Below, in pieces: positions 12,201 through 24,600 of a DNA stretch of 30,000 bases. The stretch covers positions 1 through 30,000 of the forward strand of contig CALSCQ010002252.1 in assembly GCA_943704525.1 (NCBI GenBank). Direction: 5' to 3'. Numbering within the stretch: position 1 is the first letter of the stretch; each line of letters opens with the position of its first letter. The stretch comes from Pigoraptor vietnamica. Taxonomy: Eukaryota; Opisthokonta; Filasterea. A program made the translations under genes and the position numbers. The notes below the pieces were generated by a model. The model saw only the letters and a list, made by a program, of their open reading frames with translations. It was not told where the DNA came from and did not search any database.

Positions 12201-13306
12201 TGCGCGTGCAGCGTGAGGACCGGGAGCAGAAAAAGGCGCGCCCCCTGCCCCGCCGCATGTCGACGGGCTCTGCGAAGGAACCCGGCTCGGCCGAGCGCCG
12301 CCTCACGCGACGCTCCGAGTCGATGTCTATGCGCCCAGAGGGAGACGGCGCGGGAGGCGAGGGGGAGAAGGCGGAGGAGGGCGGGCAGTCGGATGGCGGT
12401 GGCCGTGCGCGCGACGAGCTCTTGCTGGCGACGGCGCGACGGTTGTCAAAGTACGGGCGCTTTGCTGCCGAAGGGTCGGGGAGCGTGGTGAAGATCAGCG
12501 ACCTCACAGCCGCGCTGGAGCAGCGTCTCGGCAAGCTCGCCCTCGCGAAGATTCCCTCGCGCTCCGAGCTCATGCGACGAAGAGAGAGCGCGGTCGTGGA
12601 TGCGCACATGGAGGCGATGCTGGGCGAAGGGCGCGGCGTTCCGTACTCTGAGGAGGAGGAGAACGTGCGGTTGCGGTTACTGGCGGACCGCGAAACGCTC
12701 GTACGAACAACTGGCCTTCGTGACAGAATCCACGAGGCGCTTGGGTCGGGCGAGGCGCCCAATTACCCGCCGTCCCAACAACAGACGGCGCCGGTGCAGC
12801 CGCCGCAACGCACGTTCCGAGGGCCGACGTCCACTGCGGCGGTGCTTGCGAGTGCGGCGAACGCCCTCGGCCGCACTATGATGCGCGAAGAGCAGCAACA
12901 ACAACAACAGCAACAACAAGCGCACACTCTCCAGCTGCAAATCCAGCCCACCAAGTCGCAGCCTTCCATCGTGCGCGCCGCCCCGGGACCCCGTTCGTGG
13001 CTCACGGACGACGTCGGCGATGGCCAGGGGCGCAAGCTGCAGCGCGGCCTCTCGCTTCAGATACTGGGCGACGCGCACGACCGCCAAAGCACCGGCAGCA
13101 TCCCTGCCGTGTACAACTACGCGCCGTTTCCCTCCCACGGGAATGCGATCACGTCGGCGACGGTTGCGCAGAGCACGGCGATGCCGCGACCGACCGCAAA
13201 GTCGCTCAGCCTCGCCATTCTCTCGGAGCGCGCGCCCGTCGTGCGACGAGTGGACATTGTGCGGCAGAAGCCGGCTGCCGTCAGCGTGGCACGAAACGTG
13301 TCCTAG
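9219..13306 (+). CDS. TTLL6/13-type tubulin polyglutamylase
   Basis: ATP-grasp-like ligase that adds glutamate chains to tubulin tails, mainly on axonemes and stable microtubules. Ten exons: 9219-9432, 9555-9673, 9811-9941, 10100-10262, 10645-10788, 10900-11064, 11250-11331, 11470-11653, 11819-11998 and 12127-13306, giving 853 residues. The catalytic core runs from about 55 to 440. It shows KYEVVRRVARR, EDWFLYWTD, the family block QKINHFPGM (start of exon 3), KTYIMKPESGCQGRGI (170-185), HLTNYAINK (263-271) and GFDILID...LEVNHSPSF, with metal ligands D350, E363 and N365 at the spacing seen in TTL. The conserved segment after the core (FNETAASKAR, start of exon 10) groups it with TTLL6/13 rather than TTLL4/5. 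Residues from about 495 to the end are disordered and include a Gln run (12892-12920). Its presence implies a cilium or flagellum. Confidence 0.95.
10301..10595 (+). repeat. Minisatellite of four ~70-77-bp copies in TTLL intron 4
   Basis: Copies start at 10301, 10378, 10451 and 10520 and are 77, 73, 69 and 76 bp long. Each opens TGCATGGAGTGTGTGGGTGT with small changes and contains GGGATGGCGATGGGA. Copies 1 and 4 end in AAGTTGAGATTGAGAG, while copies 2 and 3 end in TGTAAGACAGAG, an A-B-B-A order. It fills most of the 382-nt intron 10263-10644 and does not code. Confidence 0.9.
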
Positions 13307-13609
13307 CACCTCCGAGCGCCTGCGTGCGTGCGTGCGTTATTTTCTCGTTTTTTCTGCCGCGTTTTGCATTGCGTCCTGCTCTTTTCTGTCGACTCTCGCT
13401 TGCGTCGCGTAAATATAACGCCTTTGTAACATCGTTACTTTATGCTCAGCTGTCAACCACCATTGGACGGCCTGATCATCTGCCTCTCAAAGCGCATTTA
13501 CTCGCAGCACGCGTGTCATCTAGCCCGCACACACGCGCCCTCTCTTCCGTAGCGCTCCGTGTAGAGCTACGTGTGTCTGTGCGCCGCGGCAGGGCTGCGT
13601 TTTTGCGGG
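13307..13609 (+). promoter_or_regulatory. Spacer between tandem genes TTLL and NELF-A
   Basis: 303 bp holding the TTLL 3' end and the NELF-A promoter. The beginning is T-rich (13337-13365). A short AT-rich patch (about 13410-13445) and ATTGG (CCAAT on the minus strand) near 13462 are the only features seen. Confidence 0.4.
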
Positions 13610-16080
<2,471 letters not shown>

Positions 16081-16200
16081 GGGGCCCCCTTTGCGCAACG
16101 TATGTCGCAGTTGCTTCATTGTTCGCGCCGTCACCGTAAGAGACCAACGACTGGCACACACTCAACTCGTCCACAATTCGCTGCGTGCGCCACTAACGCC

Positions 16201-19200
16201 TTATCGGCGGGGAGGACGGCCGCGCCTGCTCGTCGCGGAATAGTCGCTCCTCGTGGCTGTCGCGCGCTTCGCTGGCGGTCCGTGCGCGTCCACAGGGTCT
16301 TCCACTTGCGCATCGACGCGTAGTGAGTCGCGCACAGCGTCGTCAAGATCGCTCGTCTCGGTCGAATCTAACCGGCTGCGCTTCGACGAAGCATGCGACG
16401 CCGTCTCTGCAGCTGCAGCGTCCGGCGTCATCGACCGGTCACGCCGCGATTTGCGTAGGGCAGCCACGCGCTCGTTCGTAGGCACACCAGCGCCTTCCAT
16501 CGTCGCAACACGCCGCTTGCGTGGCGCGCTTTCCTCGGACGCTTCTGCCTTGCGCTTTGCCTGCCGGCGAGCGCTTTGGCCGATCGAGCTGGTCCCACTC
16601 TCGCTTGCGTCTTCGCCGCGGCCAGCAGCCGTGCGCTGCGAGGCGATCGTTTTGCGGCGCGACCGCTCAAAGTCCTCGAGCACCTGCTTGCAGAGGATGT
16701 TCTCCCGCGGCTCCCAAGTGTTCTGCGACTCGTCGTAGCCCTTCCATTTGATCAGGAACTTCTCGACGCCGCGAATCACGCGACGGTCGAGAATCGCCTC
16801 CATCTCATACTGATCGCCCGCGCTGTCGCTGTCATCGTCACCGCCGTCGCCGCTCGTAGTCGACTCAGCATCGCTGCCACTGGTCAGGCGCTCTACACAT
16901 TTACAGACCGTTAGCTTGCGCATTACATCACAAACGCAACATTTCAGGGGTTCCTTGCGCCCTAATTACAAACGCAACATCACCTGCGCGACGCTCTCGC
17001 TCCGCCGCCCGCTTAGCGCGGTCGCTGACGTTCGGCTTCGTGGGCTTGGGCTTGCCACCCGAATTTCTTGTCTTGCGCCGTTGGCGCCCTGCTGTCGATG
17101 ACTCGTCCGTTGAGTCAGAGCCGCTTCCGCCCTCTTCCTCGTCGTCTTCCGATTCCTCCTCGACCACAAACTGCGCACAGAAGTCGATCCAAACATCGTC
17201 AACGCACTCGTTGCGAGACAACCGTGCAGTTTAGCAGCAGAGGCGCACCTTCGATTCCGCCTTTCGCACAAAGTCCCCAAGGGCGGAGATGGCATAGAGA
17301 AGCATGAGGTACGACGTCGACTGCCCGATGCCCTCGTCCACCAGCTTCCGCGCAGCAGGCGGCCACGCGTCGCCGAAAATTTCCGCCAGGTCCCGCATGC
17401 GTGCACCCAGCACCGTCCGCAGAGCCACCACATCGCCCGCCCGCGCGAGTGCCGTGGTGTACTTGCTTCTCCCTCGCGCGTAGGCCTTCACCTTCGCGTC
17501 GTCAATGTCCGGCGTGTCCCGCAGACGATTCAGTGCGTCGCAGGCCATCGATTCGAGCTCGTGCGCCTGCTCACCGGACAAGCAAGTCATGAGCGGAACG
17601 AGACAAGAAGAGGTGCAAACGGGAACAAGGACGAGGCAAGAATAAAGCGTCACAACAAGGATAACTCACAGAGTCCGTCGCAAACTTGACGACCGTCCCA
17701 TAAGAACCGCTCAGCGGCGGCGACTTGCGCTTCTTGGGTCGATTCGCGTCAAACAGCCACACCAGCTCAGGCGCCGACGAGGCGTAGGCCTTGCGCAGCG
17801 GGCCCTCGCAGTCGCCGTGAGTCAGCAGCGCAACTTCCATCATACTGATCTGCTCGATGCTTGGTATTACGTAGTAACGCTCCGTCATCGACTGTTCTTC
17901 AGGCCGGCCCTCGTCGCCGCCATCGACCGCGTCGTGGATGTCCTGGCCGATGACGTCCTGCACGAGGATGCCTTCCAGCGACCCCGAGGGGAGCAGGAAG
18001 TGACGACGACCGTGGCGATCCGACCCGAGGGACCTGCCGCCGAGATATGACCGTTCCCGTCTCGTGTTATCCGCATACGTGCTCTTCAAGCGATCGATCC
18101 GTAGCTCGACGTCTTTCACGAGTGCGCGCGCGCTTCCCTCTTTGGCGCCCCCGCCTGCGTGGGTCGCAGCACCCTCGCCTTCCGGTAGCTCGGCGCCGTC
18201 GTCCGACACATCATCCTCCACCATCTCGAGGCGCCTTGCCTCACTCAGCTTGGCTTGCTCCTCCGCTAGTTCCTGCTTGAAGACGCGACGGATATCGTGC
18301 AGCCTCTCGGATGCTTCCAGAATCGTGTTCGCGACCGTCTCGCACGTGAGCGTAATGTTCACGAGCAATTCGAGCATCCGCAGCTTCTCGGCGGGCTGAA
18401 GTGCCGGGTAGTCCGTGCGATACAGCGTGTCGGCCTGTGCCGATGTGCACCATCATTACCAGTCGCTCAACCATGAAATCGCCACGCACACTTGCAAACT
18501 GTCATGTGAGAACCCACCAGCGCCCTGTTTTCCTCGCCACCGAGATCGCGAAGAACCGCGTGCAAGTGACCCGGGAAGGTGCTGCTGAGGAAGGTGGGCT
18601 TCTGCCGCCGGTCGAGAGCCTTGAGCCCCTCCGTCTCGTCCTCGTAAATCTCCTTAATGAGCGGTAGGTGCAGCTCCGCGAGAAATTCGAAGCCGTCGCC
18701 TCCGCCCAGCAGCGCAGCTTCCAGCGTGTCTGCACGAATACATTACACAGGATGAATACAAATTTCTCTATGAACTACACGTGAAATTCGGACAGGCCAA
18801 CCCACCTTTCGCCACGTTCCTCCGCACGTCCAGAGGTGTGCCAAAGGTCGCGAAAAACTCGACAATCATCAGCACGGCCCCGACGTCGAGTTCGCCCGGC
18901 GACGCGACCGCGACGAGGCACTCGTTGTCAGGAAGCGGCTGAACGCCCTCCGGCAGTCCTTCGAATTCGTCCACTAGGCCGCGTGCCAGCATCCGTTGCG
19001 CTCGCAGCTTCGCGCGCTCCTCCACGCGACGCGCCTTGTCGGCTTCCGCCGCCGCGAGCCGTTCTGCTCGCATCGCTTCCTTCTCCGCCTCCCGCTGGCG
19101 TCTCTCGGCCTCACGCGTTGCCTCGACCGCCTCCTGATGAGCACGCTTCGCAGCTTCGCGCTCTTCGCGAGCCTTTTCACGCTGCTGGGCGATTAACTCG

Positions 19201-20848
19201 CTGTGCGCTGCCCTCATATGGTCGTACGGAGTGCTCACCGGCGCCGCGTTCGCCTCTACGGGATGAAACTGAGGGTGTACGGCGGAGTGTACCGCCCCAC
19301 CATGGTCCTGAACGATCGGCGTCGCGTACATCGGCACGACATATGGCACGAAGAACAGCGGGGCGCCCGACCGATTCACCGGCACTAGTTGCGATGCGTG
19401 CGAAGGTAGTGGGATGGCGGCGGCCGAACCTCGTTCCGATGCGTGCGGAGGTGGAGGGATGGGGGCGCCCGAACCCCGGCCCGCATCCACGGTGGCGGCG
19501 AGCAGAGCCGCTACGTTTCCGAACCCGCCGGACTTCGCGATGTGCGCGAGGATGCCCGTCGGGGCGCGCCCCGCTTTGTGGAGGCACACGCTGCAGTTGC
19601 ACGTGCGAGTGCACACGGGGCACGCCCAGTCACTTGGCAAATCCGCGATTTTGAGGCCGTATCGGTTCGAAAGGCATCCCTCGCACCTGCGGCGGCGATT
19701 TCCATGTCAACAAAAGACGAGAATGAGGCAGATAGACCGAGAAGCACTCACCACATCTTCGTGCACGACGAGCAGGGCTTGCGCTGACGGTCCTTCTTCT
19801 TGAGTTCACGCTGGGATGAAGCGGCCTGTCGGCACTGGTGGCACGTCACGCCCCGCTTCCCGGTCGCGTCCGGGTTGCCAGCCGCTCCGGCATCCGGTTC
19901 GTTCGCTATTCCAGTGTCTTTCCGCTGAGCATTCGCTGGTAATGTGGCGAGGGGGACGCGCGCGGAGCCCTTCCCCGTCGCCTCGCTTGAAGTGGCGGGA
20001 TGCAACGGTGAGAGCTCGTGCATTTTCGGGACTTCGGGCTGCGTTCGAACGTTCCCCTCGTTCCCTCCGCTCGGTTCCATCGACCGCCGCTGTTGCGACA
20101 ACTGCGCCACGGTGCGCGCGCGCGATTGCGACGATCGCGTCCGTGTATCGGCCGAATCGCCGCTGGTGGCATCCTGGGCACGTTTGGGCGTCACGAGACC
20201 CGCCTCCATCGCGGATGCTGAGTTGTTCCGAGGCGGCGGAGCGGGCATCTTCGGGTACGAGGGATGCCGCCCTCCCGACGCAATCTCGTAGACGACGTTC
20301 CCGAACGGCTGGACATCGCCCGTCCAAAGCTTCTGCTGAGGCACGAAGATCCGCACGAGGATGTGGGCCGTGCTGTCTCGTCGGTAAGTCACGCGCGTTA
20401 CCACGGCGTCGTACCACGCGCCCGGGCGACGCGGATCGGCAAAGTTGTAATTCGCGAGAACCATTTGCCCCTCTTTCGTCTCGGCAGCAGTGAGTTGCCT
20501 GTCGCTGCGGGCGCGCACGTCCCAATGACCGAGCAGGCGGTGGCGAGGGCGTATATCGTACGACTCGTACTCGACGAAGTAGTGCACCGCCCCGTCATCC
20601 ATGGGTTGCACGGCCACGACAACAGCGTTGTGCCATCCGTCATCCCCTTCGAGCCGCGCATCAACCTCAGTACCAGCGGGGAACGCGCCGAACTCCGGTA
20701 CGCCGTGCGCATGGGATGGAGAAGGGCCCTCATGTCCCGGAACCGATCGCCACGCGTGAAATCTCTGCTCCCAGAACGCGGCAGAGTCTCCCACCGGAGG
20801 CGGATATGGCGCTGCCGTCGCCATTCCCGAGCGGCTGGTGAGCAGCAT
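16201..20848 (-). CDS. Multidomain chromatin protein: tandem Tudor, CDCA7 zinc finger, DDT/WHIM, chromodomain
   Basis: Seven exons: 20848-19752, 19686-18806, 18729-18518, 18434-17670, 17566-17249, 17170-16984 and 16892-16201, giving 1383 residues with all phases consistent. Residues 58-190 match the UHRF1 tandem Tudor domain (VEYESY; DVRAR; GQMVLANYN; PGAWYDAVV). Residues 336-428 are a CDCA7/zf-4CXXC_R1 finger with cysteines at 336/339, 359/362, 367/370, 388/391 and 395/397/400, plus NRYG and PTGIL; the exon 1-2 junction falls inside it. Residues 525-600 are a charged coiled coil. DDT is at about 631-690, WHIM1 at 738-770 (LQPAEKLRMLELL) and a WHIM2-like block at 860-880 (GRSLGSDRHGRRHFLLP). 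An HP1-like chromodomain at 1182-1235 has the full cage Y1182, W1203, Y1206. The tail is basic and disordered. Exon 6 may start 36 bp earlier (17206). Likely role, inferred: reading methylated histones and DNA state and docking an ISWI-type remodeller. Confidence 0.85.
19393..19482 (-). repeat. 45-bp tandem duplication inside the coding sequence
   Basis: Two copies, 19393-19437 and 19438-19482, both opening GATGCGTGCG(A/G)AGGT and sharing GGGATGG. They encode two 15-residue units (GAPIPPPPHASER and AAAIPLPSHASQL types) in the Pro/Ala linker just after the zinc finger. The length of 45 bp keeps frame. Confidence 0.8.
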
Positions 20849-20850
20849 TT

Positions 20851-20944
20851 CTATAAGTAAAAGTAAAAAGTTACGACAAAGTGTTGTACAGCTAGAGAAA
20901 CTCACGTCCTGTAGCGCAGGGAGATCTCACGCGTCGGCCGTCAT
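20851..20944 (-). promoter_or_regulatory. Probable 5' UTR intron and short upstream ORF of the chromatin gene
   Basis: A consensus donor (GAC|GTGAGT, 20905) and a pyrimidine-rich acceptor (TTATAG, ending 20851) would remove 55 nt and place the ATG at 20848 two bases into the next exon. Upstream, an ATG at 20944 opens a five-codon ORF ending TGA at 20927, before the donor. A second in-frame ATG (20824) is an alternative start. Inferred from signals only. Confidence 0.45.
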
Positions 20945-21654
20945 GTGTGCGTGTCTGCACGCGGGCCCGTGTTAGTTGGCGCCGGATCGAAAAGTAACAG
21001 ACACCTCAAAAACAACAAAGTGGATCCTCACCACTCCAAACGTTAAAGGAAACGAAGGCAAATGAGAAAGAAAAAAAAGACAACACGAAATTGCACGCGG
21101 AGTCACAAAAAAGGCGCGCACTTGAGGGAGTGCAAAACGACCCACTCCACGCACCAAATGCAACACCTCCGCCCGACGGACGGTTTCTGGAATGTCTGTG
21201 GAAATTTCCTCAACACGGGCGCCGCAAAATACAAAACGACGCAAGCGCGCAAAACTCCGCACCACTACAAGTGCTTTGCAGCGAGTGGATCCCTTCTCTC
21301 TCTCTCATGTCTTCTTGTGAGTGGGTGTGAGGGATGCGGTGTGACGACGACGACGGGCGACAGCTGTATTGTCCTCTTCCGTGTGTGTGTGGTACCGCCA
21401 TCCGCTTTATTACGCGCACCAATCACTATGGCCAGAGTACCGTTTTCAATTTATTTTCACGCGAGGTCAACCCTCTTTTTTTGTCCGCGAACTTTGAATT
21501 TGGCGCGCACATAATTTTCCGAAATCTCGGGAAGATGAGCCTGTGTCTGTTAGGACCCTTGTTTCGGTCATATCACAGCTGAGCGACTGGAAGTGTGAAG
21601 ATGTACTCTGAGAGACGCGCGAAACACAGCCTTTGACGCTCTCCTCTGTGAGAC
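20945..21654. promoter_or_regulatory. Divergent spacer chromatin gene / SKI3
   Basis: About 0.7 kb between divergent genes (806 bp start to start). Visible are an A-rich patch (about 21060-21080), CCAAT at 21419-21423, and TTTGGCGC at 21499-21506, which fits the E2F consensus TTTSSCGC. Frames here show no recognisable domain. An E2F-type site would suit a replication-linked chromatin gene, but the match is one short motif. Confidence 0.4.
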
Positions 21655-24600
21655 ATGGACGATGTTGATGTCAAGGCGGAGCTTAAGGCGGCACGCGAGT
21701 CCATTCGGACCAAAGACTTCAAAGATGTCATACGCCGCTGCAAGGTATATACAAGCCATACAAGCCTGTGTGTCACCGAATTGTGTTCATATCCACTTTT
21801 CTGACTCGTCGTGCGCAGCTTGTACTGAAGGCCGACAAGGACAACTACAATGCATACGTGTTCATCGGCGTCGCTGCAGAGGGTCTCGACCAGCCCGCGC
21901 AGGCAGAGCAGGTGGACCTCTCACCCTTTGACGTCGGCGCAGTGGGCACGTTTTCACACTTCACTTGACTTGAAATTTGCAGGCGTATCGGAAAGCAATC
22001 CAGCTCTCGCCCAAGCAGGCGACGGCCTGGCAGGGGCTTCAAAAGCTGTGCGAGAAGAGCACGGATCCACAGCTGCGCGCCGGTCTCGCGGATGCGTACG
22101 GCGGCCTGGCCACGTGCTTTGAAGCAGAGCCGGAAAAGTGGATCGAGTACTCGGTGAAGAGGGCAGAGATGCTCCATGCCGGTGGCAATGTCCGTGAGGC
22201 CGTGCTTTCCTTGCTGCCGCTTGTGGGTGCGGACCGTGCCACGCCCCTTGAGGAGCGCGTCCGGATACGTTGCAAGATCGTGGACTTCGGAGATGCCGAG
22301 CTGTCGAAGCCGCAGCCGGACGCGGACGTCAGGCGCCTTGTTGAAGAGTCGCTGGAGGCTATCGTCGCTTCGAGCGGAGACGCCACCCGCGACCTTTCGT
22401 CCATCTCTGCGTACCGTGCCCGCCTGCTGCGCCTGCACATCCAGCGGATGAGGGCACGTGAGCCCACGGCACCTTCTCTATCGACGATGCGAGAGCTGTG
22501 CGGGACGTTGTCGATGTTGCAGCCGACCGATTCTCTCGCCTTTGAGGTCGCGGTGGTGTTGTCGGATGCGCGTGCTCCTCCTGCGCGCCCCGACCGCGTC
22601 CTCGCGTCGCGATTTGCGCACATGCACCCCACGAATCCGCACGCGCAGCTCGCGCTCGGTCACGCTCTAGTTCAACTGGGGGCCGCGACAGACCGCGCCC
22701 TCGGGCTTCTCGGCGAGGCCGTCAAACGGCTCCCTCACCTCGCGCTCGCGTGGCTGTGGTACGGCGAGTGTTGCTTGGCGCGGAGGGACGACGAAGGCGC
22801 CGGAAACGCGGCGCGCCGTGGAATTGCGCTCCTGGCGAACCCTTCGGCAACGGCGTCGTCCGCTGCGGCCGCCGCTTCGGCAGCGACGGGCCTTGTGCTC
22901 GGCGCATCTCGTGCCCCCGCGGTCGCACTCACCACGCAAGTGGACATGGACCCTGCGGCGTGTGGCGTGGTGGGCGGACTCGACCTACTTCTCGCCGCAA
23001 CGTACTTGCACGAGGGCACTCGGCAGGCGCTCGCGCAGGCAAAGGCCGTGTACGAGCGTGTGCTTGCGCGGACACCGAGCGACTCGGATGCACTTTTGGG
23101 GCTCGCGCGCACGTCGATGGCCCGCGGCGAGAGAGAAGAAGCCAGTCGATACCTCGGCGCGATTCCGACGGGGTCCAAGGCGTCTAACGATGCGCAGGCC
23201 CTGCGCGGTTTCATTGCTCTTTCGGACGGCCGCGTGGACGAGGCTGTCAGCTGCCTCCGCGCGGCAATTGCGTCTTGCGGCGACCGTGCCGAGTATCACC
23301 TATGGCTGGCGCAGTCGTACTGGGCCAAGGGCGGGGAGTGTCGCACGGACAAGACCCTATGCCAAGCCGAGGCGATGGCTGCCGCCCGCATCGACCCCTT
23401 CTGTGCGGACGCCTTTTCGCTGCTTGGCGACCTCTTTCGCGACGTGTTTGGGGACGTCGAGCGGGCAAAGCGGTGCTACTGGAAGGCCGTGCGCGTGGAT
23501 CCCCGGTGCGACGCCGCGGGAGTTGCGCTCTCGGACATACTGCAGGCGGCGCGCGACGAGGAAGGTCTCCTCGATCTCTATCGCGCGATGACGGCGAAGA
23601 ACGGGCGGTCGACGTGGGCGTGGCTTCGTCTCGGGCTGTTCTATCAGGCACGTGCCGGCGTGTGTGTGCCTTTATATCGCGGTGCGTGGCGTTGCTCACA
23701 AGTACCTCATTCCTCCTAATATGTAGGCGAAGGGTCAACACGCCGACGCAATTGAGCGGTTCCAGAGCGCCCTTCGCATCGAAACGGCGAATGCACGCTT
23801 GTGGGAGGCGCTTGCGGACAGCTACGCAGCCTCCGGGCGCCTACTCGCTGCCACGAAAGCGTTTGCACGTGCGCACGAACTCGACCCGTCTGACTATTGC
23901 GCAACCCGCATCGCGTGCCTTGACACCACCCTCGGCATGACGGCCAAGGCGATTGCGTCGCTGGAAAGCATTCTTGCGCGCCGTCCCGATTATGTGCCCG
24001 CGGCGAAGGCGCTGGCGGACGCACAGCTCGCGCACGCGCGTCAAAAGCTGGCGCTCGGCATGATCCCCCGCGCCGCCGAATGTCTTCGCAAGTGCGTCGA
24101 GATTGCGTCGACGACGCTCGCGCAGGAAACGCAGGTTCGCGCGCTGTGGAAGACGGCGGGCGATGCTTGCTTGGCGCTATCGTCGTGCCCCGAGGAGGTC
24201 CTTGCCGGCGCTCGAGTGCAAACTACTCTCGACTCTCTACCGTTTCAGATGTCGGCCCCGGACGTTGTTGCCCTGCGACCGCCGCTTCCGCTGGGTGCAC
24301 TGGGCGGCGACCAGCTGCGGCGCCTCCGCGTTGCTGCCGCGTGCTCCGCCGCGAACATTTACGCCGAGTGTGTCGCGCTGCGCCGGGGCGCGTCTGAGCA
24401 CTGGCACGACCTCGCGGTCGCCTGTGGAGCTGTCGCAGAGGCTGCGTCGGAATGTGAAGGGATGGAGGGCGTGGCAGGTCACGTGCGTGCATTTGCCCTC
24501 GAGTGTCTGCGCACTGCTCTTCGCCTCACGCCGGGAGATCATCGCCTGTGGCTCTCGTACGGAGCGCTGGCTGCGGCGAACGATGACCCATCGCTTGCGC

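Noticed and set aside
17171-17206. Earlier start of exon 6 in the chromatin gene
   Set aside because: It keeps frame and adds 12 plausible residues, but would make a 42-nt intron ending GAG. The CAG acceptor 36 bases on gives a 78-nt intron and was preferred.
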